A stretch of DNA of 64,000 bases, taken from positions 1 through 64,000 of the forward strand of contig JADFRQ010000008.1 of the NCBI GenBank assembly GCA_022561215.1. Reading direction: 5' to 3'. Shown piece by piece: positions 53,288 to 61,465 of the stretch (its first letter is position 1; the number at the start of each line of letters is the position of its first letter). The stretch comes from Chloroflexota bacterium. GTDB taxonomy: Bacteria > Chloroflexota > Anaerolineae > Anaerolineales > E44-bin32. A program made the translations under genes and the position numbers. Below the pieces are notes generated by a model. That model had not been told where the DNA came from, made no database searches, and saw only the letters and a program-made list of their open reading frames with translations.

Positions 53288-55840
53288 TCAATTGATCGGC
53301 AAACCCTTGGCCTGCACCATCATCGAAGCCGCCATCGCACGAGTGAGTGGATCGTCAGGGCAGAATTTTAACTCGGGCGCGGAGGCACAAGCGGGGATCA
53401 ACCCCGCTTTGTAGGCCTCCTCGATCCATTTCGCTCCCCAGAATTCAATCGAGACATCCGCAAAAATTCCGCGGGGATCGGGCGGCGTATAGCTCGCCCC
53501 ATGGAGCATGCGCAGGAAGAACACCGTCCCTTCGGTGCGCGTGTGTTCCTGGAGCGGGCAATAGACGAGCGGATTGGTCCCACAACCTGCCGTATAGCCG
53601 GCGTTCCAGAGCGCAGCTGACCATTTGCTGAACCACTCCGAGAGAGGCACATCCGCAAAGATTAACTGACCTGGATCAGGAGGCGTATAGGCAGCGCCGT
53701 TTATGCCGCGCACGACGAATACGGCACTCTCTGCGCGCGTCATCGCATTTTCGGGGCAATACATCAGCGGCGCGCTACTGCACCCGGAAACATAGCCCCC
53801 TTGATAGAGGGTCTCGATCTCATCATGCGCCCAATGATCGAAGGGCACATCGACAAAAGTCGGAGGATCCGGGGGTTTGCTGCCATCCTGGTAGACGAAC
53901 TTGAACGCATCGGCGATGACGGGACCATTTGCTCCCTGGGCGGAAAGGATCACTTTTCCAGAGGTTCCCTTGTTGAAAGTGAAGGTGCCGAGACTGTTCC
54001 ATTGGCCATCATTTCGGGATTGATCGACCGATCGATTCGCAGTTCCACCTGCATGGGAGATGGTTATGCTGACGTTGCTGGCTTCATTCACATCACCGGT
54101 GTCACTGCCAAGATAGCCATGCCATTCGAAGACCTCATAGCTGCCGCCGACGCCAATCGAAGGGGTGAATATGGCGGTTCCATCACTGTCGCTGCGTGCA
54201 TGCGTCTGCCAATAATCCACGCCACCGTAGGCACGGCCGTTCTTCTGGCTGAATACGCTCCAGTGGTTGCGGCCGCCATTCATCTGCAAGGAGAATCCAC
54301 CGCTCAATTTCGCTTGGTAGCTGCCAGGCGAGGTGCTGAAATCGTTATTATCGACAATGATGTCGGAGATGATGGATTGAGGGCTGCGCAACAAGATGAT
54401 GGCATCGCCCATCACTCTGGTGAGGCCATTTTTTTGCCATGAATAACCGTCCAGAGTAACAGCCTTAAATGCCTCTCCGTTATTCTGCGCCCTGGATCCA
54501 TTGAGGGATAAGTCCTGGCCTCCAGCAAAACGCCAATAGGGCCCTGCGTACCCGGGAAGAGATTTCAACTCCTGATCGGTGATCGATATCGGACTGCTGG
54601 TGACATTGACAATCGAGACACCTTTATCGAAGAAGCGCACCCAGATCCCAGACTTGAGCTCCTGGGCATCATCCAATGGGCCGGATCGACCAAAATCGGT
54701 GGGTCGGCCCAGATCCAAGTCGAACTCGTCGTACCATTGGTGAATGTGGTGATTCTGCGTGCTTGTCGCTTCCTCAAAAGTCATAAAATCGAAATAAGCA
54801 TCACCAAGCAACGTGACGCCGAGCAGGTAGCGCATGGCTTGCAGGTGATTTCGTGAATCGGTCTTGTTTACGCTGCCGCTGAAGAATGGGTCGCTGCCAT
54901 CGGCACGACCATCGATGATGGCGACGTGAGGATAAGGAGCGTTCTCCATGAAGTATTTGTATTCATTGTTCCAGAAGGACCCATTCTTGAAGTTACCACC
55001 GAAACCAGTTGTCCATTCGCGGAACATGCCATTAATGTATTCGTTCGCAATTTGTTGAAATTGAAAGCCATAGTTGACGAAGGCTACGTTTCCGGGTCCG
55101 GCCTTATCGAGCTCTTTGCGCAGGTTGGAGAGAAGCTCAGTTACCCCTTCTTGCCATTTTGCGTTAACCCATTTTTTGCCATGTTCGTCGTAGTCGTTGA
55201 CCCCGTTCCTATCGAGATCAATATTGGAAACGCCATAGGGCTTCACCCAAAGCCAATCTGTAGCAACACCGTCGTTAATGGACAAGCGGTTTTCTTTTGC
55301 TGCTGCAATGGGTAGGGCCTGGCGGATTGTAAGACCACTGTACTGCCCGAAGCCGCTTGGCCTGGAGAAGCTAGACATATCAATCAGGCGATTACAACAA
55401 TTGATGTAGACGTCTGCGCCGGAGGCATCCACTGCCAGGAAAGCTTCTAAATCAAAATCAGGCTTTGCGATGGGATAGCGGGTCGGAGAGATATAAGCCG
55501 CCCACTCCCTCGTCGGCAGGACAATCGTGTTGGGATTAAGCGCTTTAACTGTCTCGCCCATGTCAAAGCCGCTGCTGACGACGATCAAATCGTATTTTGC
55601 GTACCAATCATCCGGGGCTCTGCCAAAATGTAGCATTCCAATCCTCGGGTAAGAAGGGCTGTAGAGATTTTGGGGGTTGGAAACCCCAGCAAGGGCCGCC
55701 GCGCCCTGCGATGAAAAAACGACCGGGGTGAAGGAAAGAGCAGATACGACCAGAATAAAGAGAACAGTTTTGCCGAGTTTCTTTAATTGTGTGAACGATG
55801 GTCTTCTCCACCAGCGGGTGGCTTCGTGGGGATGATGCAT
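53288..55840 (-). CDS. Secreted GHL15-like glycosidase with golvesin-like domain and SLH repeats
   Basis: 850 residues, ATG 55840 with GGAG before it. It is a full-length paralogue of the gene at 47451 with the same order: signal peptide, TIM-barrel-like domain (YPRIGMLHFGRAPDDWYAKYDLI, SINDGVATDWLWVKP, EF-hand-like loop DLDRNGVNDYDE), golvesin-like domain (GGSYEVFEWHGYL, DQSRNDGQWNSLGTFTF) and three Cys-bearing SLH repeats. The SLH region and adjoining linker are identical in DNA to the paralogue over 655 bases (53290-53944). The N-terminal two thirds have diverged. A candidate operator lies 65-105 bases upstream. The substrate is unknown; the locus points to pectin-type polymers. Confidence 0.82.
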   Translation of the reverse strand: MHHPHEATRWWRRPSFTQLKKLGKTVLFILVVSALSFTPVVFSSQGAAALAGVSNPQNLYSPSYPRIGMLHFGRAPDDWYAKYDLIVVSSGFDMGETVKALNPNTIVLPTREWAAYISPTRYPIAKPDFDLEAFLAVDASGADVYINCCNRLIDMSSFSRPSGFGQYSGLTIRQALPIAAAKENRLSINDGVATDWLWVKPYGVSNIDLDRNGVNDYDEHGKKWVNAKWQEGVTELLSNLRKELDKAGPGNVAFVNYGFQFQQIANEYINGMFREWTTGFGGNFKNGSFWNNEYKYFMENAPYPHVAIIDGRADGSDPFFSGSVNKTDSRNHLQAMRYLLGVTLLGDAYFDFMTFEEATSTQNHHIHQWYDEFDLDLGRPTDFGRSGPLDDAQELKSGIWVRFFDKGVSIVNVTSSPISITDQELKSLPGYAGPYWRFAGGQDLSLNGSRAQNNGEAFKAVTLDGYSWQKNGLTRVMGDAIILLRSPQSIISDIIVDNNDFSTSPGSYQAKLSGGFSLQMNGGRNHWSVFSQKNGRAYGGVDYWQTHARSDSDGTAIFTPSIGVGGSYEVFEWHGYLGSDTGDVNEASNVSITISHAGGTANRSVDQSRNDGQWNSLGTFTFNKGTSGKVILSAQGANGPVIADAFKFVYQDGSKPPDPPTFVDVPFDHWAHDEIETLYQGGYVSGCSSAPLMYCPENAMTRAESAVFVVRGINGAAYTPPDPGQLIFADVPLSEWFSKWSAALWNAGYTAGCGTNPLVYCPLQEHTRTEGTVFFLRMLHGASYTPPDPRGIFADVSIEFWGAKWIEEAYKAGLIPACASAPELKFCPDDPLTRAMAASMMVQAKGLPIN

Positions 55841-55908
55841 GCTTAACTTTCTCCTGCTGTCGGGGTGATTTTGTTTTAATTTTAGAGGGTTGGCAGGATG
55901 TCCTCCAG

Positions 55909-55944
55909 AGTACTGAGGTCACTTAGAGGGAAGTACCCTAGTCC
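55909..55944 (-). promoter_or_regulatory. Candidate operator, paired direct repeat
   Basis: AGTACTGAGGTCA (55909-55921) and AGTACCCTAGTCC (55932-55944) are two copies with a 23-base period, 69-104 bases before the start of the gene at 53288. They match the pairs at 50222 and 61042. Confidence 0.6.
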
Positions 55945-56094
55945 TGAACATCAATGGGACCTAATCAGAGCATGGGGCAATCAGTGAACATATTCGGCCG
56001 AATGAATTCGCCGGGTTGAGCAGCAATGATCGTTTGTGGGATGGGGAATGCGTACCGTAGCTCACGCCTGATCGTCCTATCACGAATCCTTTTT

Positions 56095-56213
56095 GCCGGC
56101 ATGCCGTGCCCCTACACCAGTAGATTTCGTTTCGTGTGCACCATCAAATTAATCATTGATAGATTTTCCATTTCGATTTCTCGTCGTAAGGGCGGTTTGC
56201 GAACCGCCCTTAC
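56095..56213. repeat. Palindromes and tail relic overlapping a stop codon
   Basis: A GCCGGCATGCCGTGCCCCTAC arm pair lies near 56095-56114. A relic of the SLH gene end (GTGCACCATCAAATTAATC) is near 56135-56155, 98 bases from the true end. A perfect 28-base palindrome with arm GTAAGGGCGG occupies 56186-56213. Its right edge contains the TAA stop of the gene at 56210. Confidence 0.85.
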
Positions 56214-58657
56214 GGCATACTCAACCCTTTTGCCTGCACCATCATGTAGGCTGCCATCGCTCGATCCAGCGCGTCATCAGGGCAGAATTTCAATGCCGGG
56301 GATTCCTCGCAAGCAGGGATCAACCCGGCGCTGTAGGCCTCCTCGATCCATTTCGCGCCCCAGAATTCTGTTGGCACATCGGCAAAGATCCCGCTGGGAT
56401 CTGGCGGCGTATAGTTCGCCCCATTCAGCATGCGCAGGAAGAACACGGTTCCTTCCGTGCGCGTGTGTTCTTGAAATGGACAATAGACCAGCGGATTGGT
56501 GCCGCATCCGGATGTGTAGCCATCGTCCCAAAGCCCTTGGGTCCATTTTGCAAACCACTCAAAGAGAGGCACGTCGGCAAATGTTTGTGCTGCAGGATCG
56601 CCAGGGATGAAAGATGTGCCCTGGATGCCGCGCTCTATAAAGACCGCACTTTCTGCACGCGTCATGCTGGCATCGGGGCAGTACATGAGCGGGCTGCTGC
56701 TGCAGCCGGAAACGAAGCCCTCCTGATAGATAGTCTCGATGTAATCATGCGCCCAGTGGCTGAAGGGTACATCGGCGAATGTCGGAGGGTCCGGTGGTGT
56801 GCTGCCATCTTGATAAACGAAGTTGAATGCGTCAGCGGTAGTGGTGCATCCGCCAGGTGAAATCATCTTCACAAAGCTACTTTCACCATCTTGCAGGTTG
56901 TATACCCCAAGAGAGTTCCACTGCCCTCCATTTTTGGATTGGTCGATTGCCACCGTGGACTGGCGGCTGCCGTTAATATAGATTTCTGTGGGCACACTGT
57001 TGCAGGCATTGGTCACATCGGGGTGCCACTCAAACACCTCGTACTCCCCGCTTATCCCGATCGTGGGTCTGAACTCGATCGTCGCGCCGGCGTTTTCTGT
57101 TGTGGAATAAGAATAAAGGTCTTTCCAGGCGGCTTGACGATGGGACCACGCATTTCCTTGATCCGTGCTAACGGTCCAGGAGCTGGCAGGATCAAGTGTT
57201 GCGCCTTTGCTCGCCGGGCTGGTGTAGTTGTTTAGGTTATCGACCACGATATCGGAAATGATCGTCATCGGAGAGCGAACCAAAATGAGACCGTCCCCCA
57301 CGGATTGATCACGAAAGGCATGCCCATCCAGCGTGATGCTGGAAAATGTTTGCCCGTTATTATGCACAGGATCCTGCCCACCCAAGAAGCGCCAATAAGG
57401 ACCGGAGTAGCCCTCCAGGCTTTTGAGGTCGGCATCGTTAACCGAGGTAGGTGATGAGTTGGGGTTCATGAGCGCCACGCCGTTGTCGAAAAAACGCACC
57501 ATAATGCCGTTGGGAAGCTGGTGTGTGTCATCACCCGGGCCCGGCTGACGGATTTCAGTGGGGTATCCCAGGGGTACCTCGAATTCGTCATAGTAGGCGT
57601 AGAACTTATGCTCACCGGCTTCAACGGGCTGAAATTCAAAGTAGCCATCACCCATCAGCGTATAGGTGAGCATCATGCGCATTAATTCATAATAATTCTT
57701 GCTGTGACCTTCGCGTGCATAGGTATAGGGATCACTGCCACTGGGGCGGATGTCCGAGACCCAGGTGGTCGGTTTTCGACCGTTCTTGATCCATTTTAAA
57801 TATTGCTTCCAATCGTAGTTGAAGCTCCGAAACCCGGATTGTTTTTCATATTCGAGACCATTGGTGTTTTCCAATGAACCAGCGATCTTGGCGTCGTCGT
57901 GCAGCACACCGCTGTTGACCCAGATAGGGACATTGGGATCGCCGAATTGTTGATTAACTTCTGTGCGCCAGTTGGCGAGAAAATCGCTTACCCCGGCAAC
58001 GTAGGTGCTGTCGACCCAATTGGTGCCGTGTTCCAGATAATCATTGCACACCTGGCCCTTGTTTGGATCTTTGGTTCCACCATTGGCGACGCAGTTGCGA
58101 TCCATATCAATATTTCCGGCGCGCGGTTTGTGCCAGACCCAGTCTGTTCCTGTGCCATCGTATCCACCGGCAACTGCGAATTCGGTGGTACAACGAGGAC
58201 CGTATTCGTTGTAACGTTCACCGAAGCTGTTTCGCGGCGTTTGCGGCAGGCTGCTCATATCGCCGAGGCGCGGCGCCCAACCCGAACCAGCTTGAGCAAC
58301 CGTGCCGTCATCTCTGCGTGCAAACAAGTCATCCGTCCAGCTGTCGCACTGCATTATGTTGTTTTCTTTATCCGGCGGCGGACCGATGATGCCTTCGGTG
58401 TACAGAATTTTGGTCGTGGGGTCGATGAGTTTTACAGCCTGGATGAGACTGCTCGGGGTCTTGCTGATGATCAAATCAAACAAAGCATAGTACTCAGCAG
58501 GAGACTTTCCAAAATGTTGGTTGGCGAGCCGCGGATAATCATGGTTCCAACTGGGATCGAGGGAAACAGTCGCCGGCGCGGCGCTCGAGGGGGTAATGCT
58601 GGCTATGCCGATAATGGATACGCTGATGATCAATAGGCCGATGTGTTTTAGCTTCAT
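56210..58657 (-). CDS. Secreted GHL15-like glycosidase, divergent member, with golvesin-like domain and SLH repeats
   Basis: 815 residues with signal peptide (IGLLIISVSIIGIASITPSSA). It has the same domain order as the genes at 47451 and 53288 but is more distant: YPRLANQHFGKSPAEYYALFDLI, DGTGTDWVWHKP, then DMDRNC, where the EF-hand-like loop of its paralogues is interrupted by ~13 residues including two cysteines before CNDYLEHG. The golvesin-like domain has GEYEVFEWHPDV and DQSKNGGQWNSLGVYNL, with extra cysteines. Three SLH repeats with Cys pairs end in GLSMP. The stop codon lies in a palindrome. Only 93 bases separate it from the upstream PL11-like gene, so the two are probably co-transcribed. 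Confidence 0.82.
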   Translation of the reverse strand: MKLKHIGLLIISVSIIGIASITPSSAAPATVSLDPSWNHDYPRLANQHFGKSPAEYYALFDLIISKTPSSLIQAVKLIDPTTKILYTEGIIGPPPDKENNIMQCDSWTDDLFARRDDGTVAQAGSGWAPRLGDMSSLPQTPRNSFGERYNEYGPRCTTEFAVAGGYDGTGTDWVWHKPRAGNIDMDRNCVANGGTKDPNKGQVCNDYLEHGTNWVDSTYVAGVSDFLANWRTEVNQQFGDPNVPIWVNSGVLHDDAKIAGSLENTNGLEYEKQSGFRSFNYDWKQYLKWIKNGRKPTTWVSDIRPSGSDPYTYAREGHSKNYYELMRMMLTYTLMGDGYFEFQPVEAGEHKFYAYYDEFEVPLGYPTEIRQPGPGDDTHQLPNGIMVRFFDNGVALMNPNSSPTSVNDADLKSLEGYSGPYWRFLGGQDPVHNNGQTFSSITLDGHAFRDQSVGDGLILVRSPMTIISDIVVDNLNNYTSPASKGATLDPASSWTVSTDQGNAWSHRQAAWKDLYSYSTTENAGATIEFRPTIGISGEYEVFEWHPDVTNACNSVPTEIYINGSRQSTVAIDQSKNGGQWNSLGVYNLQDGESSFVKMISPGGCTTTADAFNFVYQDGSTPPDPPTFADVPFSHWAHDYIETIYQEGFVSGCSSSPLMYCPDASMTRAESAVFIERGIQGTSFIPGDPAAQTFADVPLFEWFAKWTQGLWDDGYTSGCGTNPLVYCPFQEHTRTEGTVFFLRMLNGANYTPPDPSGIFADVPTEFWGAKWIEEAYSAGLIPACEESPALKFCPDDALDRAMAAYMMVQAKGLSMP

Positions 58658-58730
58658 AATGTAGTGATTCCAACTTGCAAGGTGTTATTGGAGGGAAAGA
58701 TTCCTCTTCACCTGTCTATTCTCCGGGTAA

Positions 58731-58750
58731 GGGAACGGCATGCCGTGGCC
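58731..58750. repeat. Palindrome after the PL11-like gene (GGCATGCC core)
   Basis: GGGAACGGCA and TGCCGTGGCC form an imperfect 20-base palindrome with a perfect ACGGCATGCCGT centre, directly adjoining the stop codon at 58751. The same centre appears near 40859 and 56099. Confidence 0.8.
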
Positions 58751-60880
58751 TCACGGAATTTGTAATCCCTTAGCCTGCACCATCATGGTTGCCGCCATGG
58801 CGCGATCGAGAGGATCGTCGGGGCAAAACTTTAATTCTGGTGTTGTCTCACATGCAGGGATTAAGCTTGCATCATAAGCCGCCTCAATCCATTTAGCCCC
58901 CCAAAAACCGGGAGCTACATCCATAAAAATCCCTTTGGGATCAGGAGGAATATAGGCTGCACCATTGAGCATGCGCAGAAAGAAAACGGTCCCTTCGGTA
59001 CGAGTGTGTTGCTGCAGGGGGCAGTAAACAAGTGGATCCATCCCACAGCCAGAGGTGTAGCCATCTTCCAACAAGGCGCCTGCCCATTTGGCATACCACT
59101 CGGTCAGTGGCACATCATCGAAAACCTTGTTCGAGGGTGAAGGTGGAGTGAAACCCGAGCCGTTTAATCCGCGCTCTACGAAGACCGCGCTTTCGGCACG
59201 CGTCATGTTGTCATCCGGGCAGTACATAAGTGGATCGGCGCTGCATCCGGAAATATATCCCTGATCGTAGAGAATCTTGATCACGTCGTAGGCCCAATGA
59301 TTTGGGGCAACATCGACAAAAAAGGTAGGTAGAGAAGGAGCATTGCCTCCTCCCGGAAGCAAAGGTTTGGGAAGGCCAGTGCCGTAGCTGGCCATGTTCA
59401 TCAAATAGGTATGATCCTCTCGGGGAGAAGGCCTGTTAGGGTAAGCCGTCGGCTGGTCATTGCTGTACACATAAAGCTTGTAGCCGGAGGCGACGATGAT
59501 CTCTTCACGCCAGTCGCCAAGGATGTCGACCTGGATCGATTCACCGCTCCCACGCGCTTTCGCAAAGCCGCTTTCGATATTGACGCCTTTGAATTTGTTG
59601 AGCAGCGTACCACCCCGATAACGGTAGTACTCTGCAGTGTCATCATCATCCCAAAAGAGGGGGTAGCCCACATGATTGCCGGTTTGGCTGCGTAAGATTG
59701 TTCCATCCGCTGCATAGAGGAACCATTTTTCACTGTATCCATCGACCCACACATCTTTTGCAGCAGGTGGGGTGCCATAGACACCATTGAGCGTATTTTG
59801 CCATTCGTTCCCTGTGTAAAAATAGCCCGTAGCCCAGATTTCAAGGCCAGGTGAAGGATCCACATCGTAGACCCAGCCGCGATGCATCCTGCCCCAGCCT
59901 TCATCCGTTTTGCTGCTGTTGTGGTGCCAAATGATTTCTTTCTGGTCGAGGTCGATGAGGTAGGGGCCTTCCCAATAATTGGGCTGGACGACGTAGGGGT
60001 CGTTCGTTGACCCCGAGCGTTGAAGATACCATTCGAGCCCCGGGTTGTCGGGATCGATGTCACCCACCAGTGATCGCTCGGCCTCGCCCTCATTTGAATA
60101 ATCCCCAAATGTTCCATCCAAATATAGGGTGCCATCATCGTCGATGATTAATGAACCGTTGACAATTTCATCTCTTCCGTCGCCATCGACATCTGCGGTG
60201 TAAATATTTGTCCAACTGAGAAAGCCGTAGAATTTCGGGTTATCGAAGGTCCAATATATGTTTAGATCTTTGTCGTATGCAGTGGTCACCATATCACGCC
60301 CCTGCGCGATGACCAGGTAGGGATTGACCCCATCCAGGTATGCAATGGTGGCATGGTTAATTTTCCTGGGCCTTGCGATAGACCGGCTAACAAGGATGTC
60401 CCCGGTCTCCCCATCGAGCATTACCAGCTTGGTCGTTCCATTTTCTTTCATCTGGGTCATGACTTCGTCTTTGCCGTCGCCATCCATGTCCCAAACGCTC
60501 AGCGTGACCGTCCAAGTGGGATCACCATTGGTATCTCGATACGTCATGTTGTGAGCAAATTCCCAGAGGATTTTCCCGTCATTGCGCACCGCGTAGGTGA
60601 TCGTCTTGAAGTCCTTGTCGATATCATCATCGATCCAAACCCGCGCTAAAAAGTCATAATCGCCATCTCCGTCCAAATCGCCCACCCCTACGGTGTAGCT
60701 CAGACGATCCTCGGGGATCCCTAATTTGTCCGTAGGAAGATCGAAGACCCAACTGTTTTTTGCCTGTGCACTGTCCGCAATTAAGCTGGCCAAAGCAATT
60801 ACAACGACGACGGCAAAAGAGAACCCCCCCCATCGTCGGATTATGTGAATTGGGTGGAACTCAACATTTTTTAGGATCAT
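58751..60880 (-). CDS. Secreted PL11-like rhamnogalacturonan lyase with SLH repeats
   Basis: 709 residues with a signal peptide (FSFAVVVVIALASLIADSAQA). The main domain (about 40-500) is a propeller with several calcium-type loops (VGDLDGDGDYDF, DMDGDGKDEVM, DVDGDGRDEIV). It carries the signature VDILGDWREEIIVASGYKLYVYS of rhamnogalacturonan lyase family PL11 (YesW/YesX), split here by family pattern. PL11 enzymes cut the backbone of rhamnogalacturonan I. The usual N-terminal FnIII-like part of the family is missing or short. Three SLH repeats with Cys pairs occupy about 520-709. It is the first gene of the eight-gene minus-strand run and has the candidate operator about 160-200 bases upstream. 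Confidence 0.85.
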   Translation of the reverse strand: MILKNVEFHPIHIIRRWGGFSFAVVVVIALASLIADSAQAKNSWVFDLPTDKLGIPEDRLSYTVGVGDLDGDGDYDFLARVWIDDDIDKDFKTITYAVRNDGKILWEFAHNMTYRDTNGDPTWTVTLSVWDMDGDGKDEVMTQMKENGTTKLVMLDGETGDILVSRSIARPRKINHATIAYLDGVNPYLVIAQGRDMVTTAYDKDLNIYWTFDNPKFYGFLSWTNIYTADVDGDGRDEIVNGSLIIDDDGTLYLDGTFGDYSNEGEAERSLVGDIDPDNPGLEWYLQRSGSTNDPYVVQPNYWEGPYLIDLDQKEIIWHHNSSKTDEGWGRMHRGWVYDVDPSPGLEIWATGYFYTGNEWQNTLNGVYGTPPAAKDVWVDGYSEKWFLYAADGTILRSQTGNHVGYPLFWDDDDTAEYYRYRGGTLLNKFKGVNIESGFAKARGSGESIQVDILGDWREEIIVASGYKLYVYSNDQPTAYPNRPSPREDHTYLMNMASYGTGLPKPLLPGGGNAPSLPTFFVDVAPNHWAYDVIKILYDQGYISGCSADPLMYCPDDNMTRAESAVFVERGLNGSGFTPPSPSNKVFDDVPLTEWYAKWAGALLEDGYTSGCGMDPLVYCPLQQHTRTEGTVFFLRMLNGAAYIPPDPKGIFMDVAPGFWGAKWIEAAYDASLIPACETTPELKFCPDDPLDRAMAATMMVQAKGLQIP

Positions 60881-61041
60881 AAAAAAACCATTCTTTTACC
60901 ATATTCGCAGGAGAAATCTTCCAGGCGCTGCATCTGCGTCGGCAGGGAGGTATTGTTTTCTCTCTCCCATATCCTCCCGGCGGATGACGAGTGCATGTCT
61001 AACCCGAAGTAATTCTAAATATTTCAACGGGAGATAAGGAG

Positions 61042-61077
61042 AGTACCGAGGTCCCGGGGCGCAGAGTACGTTGGTCC
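61042..61077 (-). promoter_or_regulatory. Candidate operator, paired direct repeat (best copy)
   Basis: AGTACCGAGGTCC (61042-61054) and AGTACGTTGGTCC (61065-61077) lie 23 bases apart, upstream of the PL11-like gene. On the sense strand of that gene this is GGACC-N3-GTACT twice. The copies at 50222 and 55909 share spacing and most bases. Confidence 0.62.
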
Positions 61078-61465
61078 CACGGAAGAAAAAACAAAGTGGA
61101 AGCTAGCAAAATAAATCAAGTGTTGGCCATCGAAAAAAGGAGATTGGCCAAGCAACCGTGGCAATGGAGGGTCTGCTCAGTTGTTCATGTCATTTAAAGG
61201 GGCTCAGGTGTTTCACGGAGTGAATCGTTTAGCGATCGAAGAATGCCCAGGATGAAACGTATCGAATATGAGAATCGTCAATGGGATTCCTCTCTCCCTG
61301 GGGTTGCTCGGACATACATGCAATCACTCTCCTCCGGGGGAGTGTGATTGCCGTCACGGTGATGTATTCGAATCGCGTCGTTGTGATATTACGCGAGTTT
61401 CCCGCCCATCTCATCTGCCCACATTTCTCTTCCACCAGTCGGCCTATTCATGCGATAATCAAAGG

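Noticed and set aside
47510-53631. Identical small open frames on the plus strand at 47510 and 53347
   Set aside because: They are antisense shadows of the identical SLH-coding tails of two minus-strand genes.
41284-60880. Integron-like cassette array with attC-type hairpins
   Set aside because: Palindromes lack the attC core sites (GTTRRRY/RYYYAAC), there is no integrase in the window, and the genes share their 3' halves rather than being unrelated cassettes.
61268-61465. N-terminal extension of the metallophosphoesterase
   Set aside because: The extra 66 residues are Cys/His-rich without family resemblance, and conserved-looking sequence begins after 61466.
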